From the NCBI GenBank assembly GCA_009691245.1, contig SHUM01000035.1, forward strand, positions 1 to 36,054: a DNA stretch of 36,054 nt, given 5' to 3'. The notes under the pieces were generated by a model. That model saw nothing but the letters and a program-made list of their open reading frames with translations, was not told the DNA's origin and did no database searches. Position 1 is the stretch's first letter, and each line of letters begins with the position of its first letter. The translations under genes and the position numbers were made by a program. Shown piece after piece: positions 8,085-15,720 of this stretch. Source of the stretch: Acidobacteriota bacterium. Its GTDB lineage: Bacteria; Acidobacteriota; Terriglobia; 2-12-FULL-54-10.

Positions 8085-9068
8085 CTATGTTTTCCCTGTG
8101 AAGTCGGCGACCAGCGCGATGGCTTGCTCGATGACAGATGGGTCGGAGCCGAAACCGCGCAGCCAGTGGACGTCTGGCTCCTTGCGGAACCAGGTCATCT
8201 GGCGCTTGGCGTACTGGCGCGTGCGGGTCTGCGCGTGGTAGAGCGCCTCGGGCAGCGTGATGCGCCCTTCCAGATGATCCACCGTCTGGCGGTAGCCGTG
8301 CGCCTGAAAGGGCGGCAACGTGGAGGCGTAGCCGCGGGCGATGATCGACTGGACCTCTTCCAACAAGTTGGACCCCAACAGGGCCGGTTCCCGCAGGCCC
8401 TTGTCGAACATCGCGGCAGTGCGCAGGTTGATTCTCCCGTAGAGCGCCTCGCGCGGTGCGTCAATGCCGAGCTTCAACACGCGGAAGCCGGTCAGCGTGT
8501 CGCGGCCTTCGCTAAACAACACGGAGGCGGGGCGACTGCCCAGCAGGCAGACCTCGATGGCGCGGATCAGCTTGGGCGTGTCGTTGGCGTGGATGGTCGC
8601 CGCCGTCGTGCGATCGATGCGGCGGAGCAGGCGGTGCAGATAATCACCTTCTCCCTGGCTGGCCCGCTGATTGGCCCGTGTTTGCAGCCGTTGGCGCAAC
8701 TCCACATCGCGCGTTGGTCCGGGCGTCAGTCCGTCAATCAACGCGCGCAGATAGAAGCCCGTTCCGCCGGCCACGATGGGCAAGCGGCCACGCGCGAAGA
8801 CCTCGCGCAGAACCGCTCGGCCCAGCCGCATATACTCGCCCGCGGCGAACTGCTCGTCGGGATTCAGTATGTCCATGAAGTGATGCGGGACGCCGCGCCG
8901 CTCGGCTGGCGGAAGTTTCGCCGTGCCGAGGTCGAACCAGCGGAACATCTGTAACGAGTCGCAGTTGAGTATCTCGCCGCCAAAGCGGCTGGCGAGTTCG
9001 AGCGCGAGATGGGATTTCCCGCTGGCCGTCGGCCCCACCACGGCCAGCAGCGTGGGATCATGATTCAT
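8085..9068 (-). CDS. miaA: tRNA dimethylallyltransferase
   Basis: MiaA transfers the dimethylallyl group of DMAPP to N6 of A37 in tRNAs that read UNN codons. The 327-residue product shows the P-loop GPTASGKS at residues 12-19, the substrate-binding D37-S38-x-Q40 (DSLQ), LGTAK at 47-51, GGTGFYLRAL at 101-110, and the C-terminal QYAKRQMTWFR block that contacts tRNA. The start is ATG 9068 (MNHDPTLL), which matches family length; the frame stays open upstream to 9323 but that extension has no family homology and overlaps the divergent gene. It appears monocistronic. Confidence 0.96.
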   Translation of the reverse strand: MNHDPTLLAVVGPTASGKSHLALELASRFGGEILNCDSLQMFRWFDLGTAKLPPAERRGVPHHFMDILNPDEQFAAGEYMRLGRAVLREVFARGRLPIVAGGTGFYLRALIDGLTPGPTRDVELRQRLQTRANQRASQGEGDYLHRLLRRIDRTTAATIHANDTPKLIRAIEVCLLGSRPASVLFSEGRDTLTGFRVLKLGIDAPREALYGRINLRTAAMFDKGLREPALLGSNLLEEVQSIIARGYASTLPPFQAHGYRQTVDHLEGRITLPEALYHAQTRTRQYAKRQMTWFRKEPDVHWLRGFGSDPSVIEQAIALVADFTGKT

Positions 9069-9205
9069 AACTTTGAGTATTGCATAGCTCGACCCCAGCG
9101 AACACCGACGTAACCAACCCGGAACAGCACGGTGCCGCAGGAAGACTTTCGCTTGACCCCTAGGCGACTGGTTGCGATAAAATGGTGTACACAAAGGTGA
9201 AGCAG

Positions 9206-9544
9206 ATGAGTCCTGCAATTTCCAGTCCGACCATGTCCACGCGGCAGTGTAGCTACTGTGGCAAACTGTCTCCCGACTATTTACGCACCTGCCCAGGATG
9301 TCGTGAAGATTTCCCCGATGCACCCACCACCCGCAAGGAATACTCCGCTGGCAGAGGCGAGATGCGCCGTGGGCTTTTGTATCTTCTCCTGGCCGGAGTG
9401 ATTCACTACTTTGCCAGCGGCTACAGCAGTATGGAACTACCGGTGGAAGTTTCGCCCATGATCACTCTCTACCTGACGCCCGCGTTGGCTGTTGGCGGGC
9501 TGGGGTTTGTCATCTTCGGATTCGTCTCCCGCCGCACCCGATAG
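9206..9544 (+). CDS. Small zinc-ribbon membrane protein
   Basis: This 112-residue protein has an N-terminal rubredoxin-like or zinc-ribbon knuckle pair (CSYCGK, then CPGC). A basic linker follows, then two hydrophobic segments (LLYLLLAGVIHYFASGY and a final ALAVGGLGFVIFGFV). I chose ATG 9206 because AAAGGTGA lies five bases upstream; ATG 9182 is in frame but has no clear ribosome site. It is divergent from miaA across about 140 bases. The pattern matches the many zinc-ribbon/double-TM proteins of unknown role. Confidence 0.65.
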   Translation: MSPAISSPTMSTRQCSYCGKLSPDYLRTCPGCREDFPDAPTTRKEYSAGRGEMRRGLLYLLLAGVIHYFASGYSSMELPVEVSPMITLYLTPALAVGGLGFVIFGFVSRRTR

Positions 9545-9571
9545 TGTAGTCCGAACCGAGCCGCAACAGGA

Positions 9572-9670
9572 CTAGGCTGGCAGATTCAGATATTTCCAAA
9601 CAACGTAGAGCGTCAGCAGAACCAGCAGCAGCACGGTTCCAGCAACTTGTTGGGGAGAGGGAGTGGACAT
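9572..9670 (-). CDS. Candidate 32-residue single-pass membrane peptide
   Basis: An ATG at 9670 opens a 32-codon frame ending in TAG at 9572, beginning MSTPSPQQ and continuing with a hydrophobic helix (VAGTVLLLVLLTLYVVWKYL). It starts 15 bases after the stop of the TonB-like gene on the same strand, so it would be the last gene of that unit. No strong ribosome site is adjacent (GGAGTGAG is about 15-17 bases upstream), so expression may rely on coupling. The frame is short and could be chance; the clean TM helix and tight spacing favour a real small protein. Confidence 0.45.
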   Translation of the reverse strand: MSTPSPQQVAGTVLLLVLLTLYVVWKYLNLPA

Positions 9671-9685
9671 GATGAAGGTTACGAC

Positions 9686-10681
9686 TCACTCCATGCGCAG
9701 GTTGTAGAAATAGACGAAGCGCAGGCGGATGTCCGCGCCGGGAAACTCACTGGGCAGCGGCGGAAACGGGTCCGACAATCGAATGCTGGACAGCGCCGCG
9801 GAGTCCAATGACGTCGTCCCCGATCCGTCCTCCAGCACGAGTTGCTCTACGCCGCCGTCGCGCAGGATATGAAACTGCACGACCGCTCTGCCCTTGCGAC
9901 CCAGCCGCGCAATCTCCGGGATCACCGCATACCAGTTGCGCCGGACGGCCAGGTAGACGCGCAGCAGATAGGGATTAAAGTCCACTCCCATGGTATCGGA
10001 GAGAATCTGCGGCCCGGGCAGATTGAAGTTGGGATCGCTGGCGCCTTTCCCCACCCCCGGCAATCCCATTCCCGTCCCCGGCCCTTGGCCGGAGGCGCGC
10101 TGCTTGGCCATCTCACGGAGCAGCGCGTCGGTACCGCGACTGGCTGATCCAATGGGAGGCAGCGAAAGCGAAGAGGGGGGCGTCTCCGGAGGCAACTGTA
10201 CGGATTCAAATCCCGGTCGCTTCGGTGGGTTCTTGATTTCTTCCGGATAGTTGGGAATGCCTGGCGTCTGCTGACCGCGAATGATACGGTCCCCTCCGCC
10301 ACCGCCTCGGTTCTCGGCGAGCAGTTCGCGCTCGGGCGGCGGCTCCGCCTCGCGCGGAGCGGGCGGCGGCTCGCGCATGGCGTCGGGATTCTGTTGCGCG
10401 CGCTCAACGGGAGCCTGTGGCTGTGCGGGCGGCTTGGGCAGCGGCGGCGCACGCAGTTGTTCGCGCGACTTTTGAGGAGGCTGATAGACTAACTGCACGG
10501 CGTCTTCCGGCCTCACCATTTCAACCGGCTTGGGCGGAGAGAAAAGCATTTCCGGATGCGCCACCAGGACCATGACGATGGCGATGTGCGTCAGCACCGA
10601 GACCAAAAAGGTATCGCGTCCGTGCGGCTCTTCCGGCTCGGGGTAGTCATCGCTCAGAAGATGTCTGATCTCATCAGCCAT
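9686..10681 (-). CDS. TonB/TolA-family energy-transducer protein
   Basis: The 331-residue protein has the classical TonB plan. It has a short cytoplasmic start, one TM helix (TFLVSVLTHIAIVMVLVA, residues about 24-41), a long proline/glutamate/arginine-rich periplasmic spacer (about 55-125), a Gly-rich stretch, and a C-terminal TonB-like fold (about 240-331) with VDFNPYLLRVYLAVRRNWY and GRAVVQFHILRDGGVEQL. It would pass proton-motive energy to outer-membrane receptors such as the one at 18708-21512. No exbB/exbD lies beside it. It is in line downstream of the Gfo/Idh oxidoreductase with a gap of about 50 bases. Confidence 0.85.
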   Translation of the reverse strand: MADEIRHLLSDDYPEPEEPHGRDTFLVSVLTHIAIVMVLVAHPEMLFSPPKPVEMVRPEDAVQLVYQPPQKSREQLRAPPLPKPPAQPQAPVERAQQNPDAMREPPPAPREAEPPPERELLAENRGGGGGDRIIRGQQTPGIPNYPEEIKNPPKRPGFESVQLPPETPPSSLSLPPIGSASRGTDALLREMAKQRASGQGPGTGMGLPGVGKGASDPNFNLPGPQILSDTMGVDFNPYLLRVYLAVRRNWYAVIPEIARLGRKGRAVVQFHILRDGGVEQLVLEDGSGTTSLDSAALSSIRLSDPFPPLPSEFPGADIRLRFVYFYNLRME

Positions 10682-10732
10682 GAATTGCCGTCGTTTCCAT
10701 TGCTCTGCTGTGGTTCCATTAGGATATTGCCG

Positions 10733-11764
10733 CTACTTTCCGGCCATTGGTCCCGCGGACGCATGGAGCGGATGGTCCATGCTGAAACTATCCTGCGCCT
10801 GCATCAGGCGATCTCCATGCAGGGTGATCTCACTCAATATCAGATGCGCCAAATGCAGCGCACGCCGCCCGTGAGTCCCATCCACCTGTGGATTCTTCCG
10901 GGTACGAACACTTTCAATGAACGCTTCCAGTTGAGCGCGTAGTGGCTCCTGCTTCACCGGATGCAACTGGCGCGGCTCGAGGCTGGGCCCCTCGGGTGTC
11001 CTGCGCACGGCGATGGCAAATGCGTCCTGACGATCGTAGTCGAGTGAAACGTATTCGCTGGCCTGAAACCAGCGCAGCTTACGCACGCGCTCCGTGCTGA
11101 CACGGCTGGCAGTGAAATTGGCGACGCAGGCGTTGGCGAACTCGATGCGCACGTTGGCGATATCAATCTTTGGCGTCAGCACGGGCAGGCCAACGGCGCG
11201 AATCTCCTTAACCTCTGAGTCAATCAATGACAGAACAATATCCAGATCGTGAATCATTAGATCCAGAACCACGTCGACATCCAGGCTACGCGGCGAAAAC
11301 GGCGAGAGGCGATGCGCCTCAAAGAACAACGGTACACGCGCCACACTGCGCGCAGCCGCGACGGCTGGGTTGAAGCGTTCCAAGTGCCCCACTTGCAGGA
11401 TGCGGTTATGACCACTGGCCGTCGCGACCATCTCGTCGGCCTCGGCCACGCTGCTGGCCAGCGGCTTTTCCACCAGCACGTCCACGCCGGACTCCAGCAA
11501 CTCCACCGCGATGGCGGAATGGCTTTGGGTGGGCACCGACACCGTTGCGGCATCGACTTGCCCCTTCATATCCTGAAGACGCGCGAACGATTGGCACTGA
11601 TACTTCGCGGCCATCTCCCGCGCGCGCGCAGGATCGGCATCGAAGATGCCCACCAGGTCCACGTCGGGCAGCTCACTATAAATGCGCGCGTGATTCTCGC
11701 CGAAGCGACCGACGCCGACCACGGCCACGCGAATTGTTTTTGCCATAGTTTGGGATTCGCCCAT
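10733..11764 (-). CDS. Gfo/Idh/MocA-family NAD(P)-dependent oxidoreductase
   Basis: An N-terminal Rossmann fold (VAVVGVGRFGENHARIYSEL, GIFDADPARA) is followed by the family EKPLA motif (VLVEKPLASS) and the middle LDVDVVLDLMIHDLDIVLSL helix. This is a sugar or sugar-nucleotide dehydrogenase. The start is ATG 11764 with GGGGAAG about seven bases upstream, three bases beyond the lpxI stop; ATG 11746 is an alternative. Its place directly behind lpxI and lpxA suggests a lipid A role. In GnnA/GnnB systems a Gfo/Idh/MocA enzyme oxidises UDP-GlcNAc at C3 before amination, but no GnnB aminotransferase is visible here. Substrate assignment is therefore inference. Confidence 0.88.
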   Translation of the reverse strand: MGESQTMAKTIRVAVVGVGRFGENHARIYSELPDVDLVGIFDADPARAREMAAKYQCQSFARLQDMKGQVDAATVSVPTQSHSAIAVELLESGVDVLVEKPLASSVAEADEMVATASGHNRILQVGHLERFNPAVAAARSVARVPLFFEAHRLSPFSPRSLDVDVVLDLMIHDLDIVLSLIDSEVKEIRAVGLPVLTPKIDIANVRIEFANACVANFTASRVSTERVRKLRWFQASEYVSLDYDRQDAFAIAVRRTPEGPSLEPRQLHPVKQEPLRAQLEAFIESVRTRKNPQVDGTHGRRALHLAHLILSEITLHGDRLMQAQDSFSMDHPLHASAGPMAGK

Positions 11765-11767
11765 CAA

Positions 11768-12643
11768 TTACTTCCCCGTAAGCGCACGAATAGTTCCCTG
11801 AAGTTCGGCTGCTGCAAGCGGCGTGCCCACCATGGCGATTCCCGCTTCGTCGGCGGCAGCAAGCAGAGCGTCGCGATCAAACAGCAACGCCTTTCCGGCA
11901 TCTATACTGAGGGCGGTCGCGCCGGACTCGCGCATCACTTCAATCGTGGACATTCCCACCACGGGCACGTCAAAGCGCATGTCCTGCGCGGGCTTGGACA
12001 CCTTCACCACGGTGAGCGGCTGCCCGGCTGCCAACTGCGCGGCACGGCGAATCACCGCGTCGGTGCCCTCCATGGCCTCGACAGCCACGCAAGCCTGACC
12101 GGCCACGACGATGCTCTGGCCGATATCCCAGCGCGCCAGCTCCCGCGCAACCTTCAGTCCATACTCAATGTTGCGCATCTCGTCCTCGTTGGGAGCGCGG
12201 CGCGTCAGCACGCCCGCGCCAGCCAGCAGCGGTTGCAGGAACAGCGTTGAGTCTTCCAGCACGATGCCCTCTTCCAGCAGCACCTTGGCCACGCCGCCGA
12301 TCAGCGCATCCGTATTCTTCTCGCGCAGGGACATGAGCACCTTCACCAGTTTCCAGTCGGGACGGATGGATGAGAAGATTTTGTTGTGGCGCACCTGCCC
12401 GGCCATCACGGCGCGACTGACCCCCTCTTGCTTAAATACATCGATCAAGCGGGAGAGCTCGCCGAGACTCAGCCAGTGCAGCCGCGAAGCGTGCGCCGCC
12501 AGGTCCGGTGAGGCCTCTTCGCGGATGGCCGCCACCACCATCTCAATGCCGCGACTGCGCGCCGCTTCCAGCACCAAAAATGGAAATTGACCATTGCCTG
12601 CGATCAGGCCATAACGAATTGTGCTTGCTGACTGACTCGTCAT
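11768..12643 (-). CDS. lpxI: UDP-2,3-diacylglucosamine diphosphatase LpxI
   Basis: LpxI (DUF1009 family) hydrolyses UDP-2,3-diacylglucosamine to lipid X in lipid A synthesis, replacing LpxH in many phyla. Family motifs are visible: GLIAGNGQFPFLVLEAAR near the N-terminus, GQVRHNKIF, REKNTDALIGGV, AGAGVLTRRAPNEDE, and GQACVAVEAMEGTDAVIRRA. The start is ATG 12643 with GGGAAG six bases upstream; further upstream codons run into the inverted-repeat region. It lies in the fabZ-lpxA direction but is separated from lpxA by a 182-bp inverted repeat, and it is followed after three bases by the oxidoreductase gene. Confidence 0.93.
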   Translation of the reverse strand: MTSQSASTIRYGLIAGNGQFPFLVLEAARSRGIEMVVAAIREEASPDLAAHASRLHWLSLGELSRLIDVFKQEGVSRAVMAGQVRHNKIFSSIRPDWKLVKVLMSLREKNTDALIGGVAKVLLEEGIVLEDSTLFLQPLLAGAGVLTRRAPNEDEMRNIEYGLKVARELARWDIGQSIVVAGQACVAVEAMEGTDAVIRRAAQLAAGQPLTVVKVSKPAQDMRFDVPVVGMSTIEVMRESGATALSIDAGKALLFDRDALLAAADEAGIAMVGTPLAAAELQGTIRALTGK

Positions 12644-12703
12644 TGCTCTTCCCTGATGACCATCGCGTAATCTTGCGCGATCGTTCGGCGCCATAGTTCG
12701 GCG

Positions 12704-12885
12704 CAGGGCACGACTTTACAGGTTGCTGAAAAACTCTCACTCGTCGTCATTCCGAAGTCCGGCGCCTTTTGCCGGGCAGAGGAACCTGCTTTGTTTTCAG
12801 TCGGGCGGATTAAAAGCAGGTTCCTCGCTCCGCTCGGAATGACGACGAGCGAGAGTTTTTCAGCAACCTCTTTAGTCGTGCCCTG
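12704..12885. mobile_element. MITE-like long inverted repeat between lpxA and lpxI
   Basis: Arms of about 52 bases face each other: 12704-12755 and 12834-12885. The terminal 12 bases (CAGGGCACGACT) pair perfectly. The next few are imperfect, and 36 inner bases (12720-12755 with 12834-12869) match at all but one position. The centre contains AACCTGCTTT and AAAGCAGGTT, shared with the repeat at 5299-5377. It encodes no protein. Length and structure fit a MITE or repetitive extragenic palindrome; I see no clear target duplication. Transcribed, it would form a very stable hairpin inside the lpx operon. Confidence 0.75.
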
Positions 12886-12939
12886 ACGAGAGATCGGCGC
12901 GCCATATCTTTTCAATGACCGATTTTCGCTCGACGGGAC

Positions 12940-13749
12940 CTACTTCACAAAGCCGCGCTCGGCGGTGGCGATGAAGGACAGCAACTCCTCCACGTCGGAT
13001 GAGCGAATGCCGTCCTCGCGTATCTTCTCGAGCGCCTGCGTGGTGTTCAGTTTCTTTGACATCAAGTGCCGAAACACGCTCGCTAATTTCTCGCGCCGGT
13101 CCTCACCGAATCCTCCGCGCTCGAGGCCCACCTTATTGACACCGAACAAACGGACTTCGCGCTTCATCACGGTCATTGAGAACGGGAGGACATCCTGTGT
13201 GATGACGCTATAGCCGCCGACAATACTGTGCCGTCCAACGCGGCAAAACTGATGCACGCCCGAGAAGGCGCCGATATTAGCGTAGTCTTCAATCACCACG
13301 TGGCCTGCAAGCGTGGTGGCGTTGGCCAGAATGGTGTGGTTGCCGACGCGGCAGTCGTGCGCGATGTGGGTGTAGGCCATGATCCAGTTATCGTCGCCGA
13401 TGCGGGTCAGCGCACCGCCGACCTCGGTGCCGCGATTCACGGTAACAAATTCCCGGAAGGTATTGCCCTTCCCGATGATGGTCTCTGAACGCTCGCCGTG
13501 AAACTTCTTGTCCTGCGGGACCACGCCGATGGAGCTGTATGGGAAAAACTTATTGCCCGGCCCCACGCGCATAGGACCTTCCATGAAAACGTGCCCCATC
13601 AGCTCGCTGCCTTCGCCGATGGCCACCTCAGCGCCGATCACGCAATAAGGACCGATGCGGACGTCCGCGCTGATCTCCGCGCCGGGATGAATCACAGAGC
13701 CTGGATGAATCACGGCAGAGGGGTGAATCCCCGGCGAGAACTGAATCAT
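12940..13749 (-). CDS. lpxA: Acyl-[ACP]--UDP-N-acetylglucosamine O-acyltransferase
   Basis: LpxA performs the first step of lipid A synthesis, moving a 3-hydroxyacyl chain from ACP to UDP-GlcNAc. The N-terminal two thirds are hexapeptide repeats of the left-handed beta helix. The catalytic His is H131 in HIAHDC (E. coli H125), followed by [10 protein letters not shown], the VHQFC block and [13 protein letters not shown] near the acyl-length ruler. The 269-residue length is typical. The ATG overlaps the fabZ stop by four bases, the usual fabZ-lpxA coupling. Whether the acceptor is GlcNAc or GlcNAc3N cannot be read directly. Confidence 0.97.
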   Translation of the reverse strand: MIQFSPGIHPSAVIHPGSVIHPGAEISADVRIGPYCVIGAEVAIGEGSELMGHVFMEGPMRVGPGNKFFPYSSIGVVPQDKKFHGERSETIIGKGNTFREFVTVNRGTEVGGALTRIGDDNWIMAYTHIAHDCRVGNHTILANATTLAGHVVIEDYANIGAFSGVHQFCRVGRHSIVGGYSVITQDVLPFSMTVMKREVRLFGVNKVGLERGGFGEDRREKLASVFRHLMSKKLNTTQALEKIREDGIRSSDVEELLSFIATAERGFVK

Positions 13750-14252
13750 CCGGCGGCCTCGCGGGATGCTGCCACGCTGCGTTGCGTGATGGCGCAGATC
13801 ATGATGGCCTCCGCCGCCAACTGGCCAGCGACGTATGCCTTGCCTTCCAGGCGAATAAACGTGCTCCGCTTCGAGAGCACGTTCACTTCCATCCGCAACT
13901 GATCTCCCGGCACAACGGGGCGACGGAAACGCGCCTTCTCGATGGAAGCGAAGAACACCAGCTTGTCGGAATGATCGCCGCCATCGCCCAGCGCGAGGAT
14001 ACCGCCGGTCTGCGCCATGGCCTCCACGATCAACACGCCGGGCATGACCGGAAAATCCTGGAAGTGGCCGACAAAAAACGGTTCGTTAATGGAGACATTT
14101 TTCAACCCCACCACACGGTTGCCTGGATCGATCTCGATGATGCGATCCACCAGTAAAAATGGCGGGCGGTGCGGAAGTATCTTCTGTATCTGATGGATGT
14201 CGAGGACCACACTGTTGGCCGAATTCTTTGTATCCAAAACCCTGATACTCAT
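13746..14252 (-). CDS. fabZ: 3-hydroxyacyl-[ACP] dehydratase FabZ
   Basis: FabZ dehydrates 3-hydroxyacyl-ACP in fatty-acid elongation and competes with LpxA for the same substrate. The hot-dog fold is recognised by [12 protein letters not shown] (residues 26-37), the catalytic H63 in [13 protein letters not shown] and the catalytic E77 in VEAMAQ. At 168 residues it is slightly longer than the usual 140-155 because of an N-terminal extension of about 15 residues. The upstream region carries two copies of AAGGAGTATC. It heads the minus-strand lipid A block visible here. Confidence 0.97.
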   Translation of the reverse strand: MSIRVLDTKNSANSVVLDIHQIQKILPHRPPFLLVDRIIEIDPGNRVVGLKNVSINEPFFVGHFQDFPVMPGVLIVEAMAQTGGILALGDGGDHSDKLVFFASIEKARFRRPVVPGDQLRMEVNVLSKRSTFIRLEGKAYVAGQLAAEAIMICAITQRSVAASREAAG

Positions 14253-14260
14253 TCTTGATA

Positions 14261-14279
14261 CTCCTTGTCGATACTCCTT
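14261..14279 (-). promoter_or_regulatory. Duplicated Shine-Dalgarno upstream of fabZ
   Basis: Read on the minus strand, AAGGAG occurs twice, at 14279-14274 and 14266-14261, each followed by TATC. The nearer copy is eight bases from the fabZ ATG and should be the working site. The farther one is a 13-base-shifted duplicate with no start codon of its own at normal distance. Confidence 0.6.
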
Positions 14280-14435
14280 GACAGTGGCGCCGGTGGCCCC
14301 GTCCTGGCAAATTGCCCCCAGGAATAAAACATCAGCCCGCCGACGGCCACGTGGCTACTGTAGAATCAATTGATTATATTCGATTCCATCGGGTGTCGAG
14401 TGAGTTTTCAAGCCAGGGACCGCCCAGGAGATGTC

Positions 14436-15623
14436 ATGGGCCGAGTATGGAACCGCATGCGCGCCCAGCAGGACGAGATGCTGGCGCTGTTGCGCCAAAT
14501 GGTGGAGATAGAGTCACCCAGCACGGACAAACAGGCCGTGGATCGCTTGGGCGCGTTCGTGGCGGGACATCTGAGCGAGTTGGCGGGGACGGTGGGCGGT
14601 AAGGTAAAGGTTCATCGCTCGCGGACAACGGGCGACCACCTACAGGCCGAGTTTTTCGGATCGTCCGCGGACCGACCAGCGGGACGTTCGCGAGCGAATA
14701 AAAAGATACTGCTGCTCGGACATCTTGACACCGTTTGGGACATGGGCACACTATCCGGCATGCCGTTTCGAGTGGCTCGTGGCAAGGCCTATGGGCCGGG
14801 TGTTTACGATATGAAGTCCGGCATCGTGGTCGCCCTGTTCGCGCTGCGGCACCTCATTGAAACGGGTGCCCGCATGCCCAGGCCCGTAACATTGTTGCTC
14901 AACGCCGACGAAGAGATCGGCAGCCCATCATCGCGATCGCTCACCGAAGCCACCGCCCGGCGCAGCATCGCCGCGCTTGTTCTGGAACCTTCTTACGGCG
15001 CAAGTGGAGCCTTGAAGACTTCTCGCAAGGGCACAGGAGAATACCGCATACACGTGCAGGGCCGCGCCGCCCACGCCGGATTGGACCCTGAAAAGGGAGC
15101 CAGTGCGATCAATGAACTTTCCAGGCAACTTATCTTTTTACAACACATTGCAGACATAAAAAGAGGCATTACATTAAACCCTGGCGTAATCACCGGAGGA
15201 ACTCGAACCAACGTGGTGGCGGCCGCAGCGGAGGCGTCGATTGACGTCCGCATACGCCATCTCGCCGATGGCCCGCGCGTCGACAAGCTGCTGCGCGGAC
15301 TTCGCCCGCACGACCGGCGCACGCGGTTGCGCATCACCGGAGGAATGAACCGCCCGCCCTTCGAGGTAACTCCAGCGGGAGCGGAGCTTTTCAGCAGAGC
15401 GCGGCATCTGGCACGCCCATTGGGAATTTCTCTGGAGCAGGCTGCGGTCGGCGGCGGCTCGGACGGCAATTTCACCGCCGCGCTGGGCGTGCCCACCCTC
15501 GATGGTCTGGGCGGTGTGGGCGATGGTGCGCACGCCAGCCACGAGCACATCATCATTTCAGAGCTGCCCCGTCGCGCCGCATTGCTCGCGCATCTTATGG
15601 CCAACCTCGCGGGCGAGGATTAG
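14436..15623 (+). CDS. M20-family metallopeptidase (carboxypeptidase G2-like)
   Basis: This is a dizinc hydrolase of the M20 clan with a lid domain. Metal-site motifs are in order: GHLDTVWDMG, YGPGVYDMKSG, NADEEIGSPSSR (with the catalytic Glu), LEPSYG, and the C-terminal ASHEH. The dimerisation lid includes GRAAHAGLDPEKGASAI, as in carboxypeptidase G2 and related aminoacylases. No signal peptide is visible, so it is probably cytoplasmic. I chose ATG 14436 with CAGGAG five bases upstream; the frame extends to a TTG at 14370 without support. The substrate is likely an N-acyl amino acid or dipeptide; its neighbour argJ handles N-acetyl intermediates, but a shared pathway is only inferred. Confidence 0.88.
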   Translation: MGRVWNRMRAQQDEMLALLRQMVEIESPSTDKQAVDRLGAFVAGHLSELAGTVGGKVKVHRSRTTGDHLQAEFFGSSADRPAGRSRANKKILLLGHLDTVWDMGTLSGMPFRVARGKAYGPGVYDMKSGIVVALFALRHLIETGARMPRPVTLLLNADEEIGSPSSRSLTEATARRSIAALVLEPSYGASGALKTSRKGTGEYRIHVQGRAAHAGLDPEKGASAINELSRQLIFLQHIADIKRGITLNPGVITGGTRTNVVAAAAEASIDVRIRHLADGPRVDKLLRGLRPHDRRTRLRITGGMNRPPFEVTPAGAELFSRARHLARPLGISLEQAAVGGGSDGNFTAALGVPTLDGLGGVGDGAHASHEHIIISELPRRAALLAHLMANLAGED

Positions 15624-15696
15624 CCACAGAGACACGGAGCCACCGAGCGGCAAAACTTATTGCAACGAATTTCTCTGGGCCTCTGTGCCTCCGTGG
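15624..15696. repeat. Dispersed CACAGAG/CACGGAG repeat
   Basis: The segment starts with CCACAGAGACACGGAG at 15624-15639 and ends with CTCTGTGCCTCCGTGG at 15681-15696. CACAGAG pairs with CTCTGTG and CACGGAG with CTCCGTG, but in parallel order, so the two halves cannot pair along their full length. This word pair is common between genes in many environmental genomes. It fills the gap between the M20 peptidase gene and argJ. Confidence 0.6.
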
Positions 15697-15720
15697 CGGA
15701 ATCCGTTAAACTGAGAAATT

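Noticed and set aside
8001-8954. Long plus-strand open frame antisense to miaA (317 codons)
   Set aside because: It is fully opposite a certain miaA gene, shows no family motif and is typical of high-GC shadow frames.
9069-9323. N-terminal extension of miaA
   Set aside because: It would overlap the divergent zinc-ribbon gene and its start region and has no MiaA homology.
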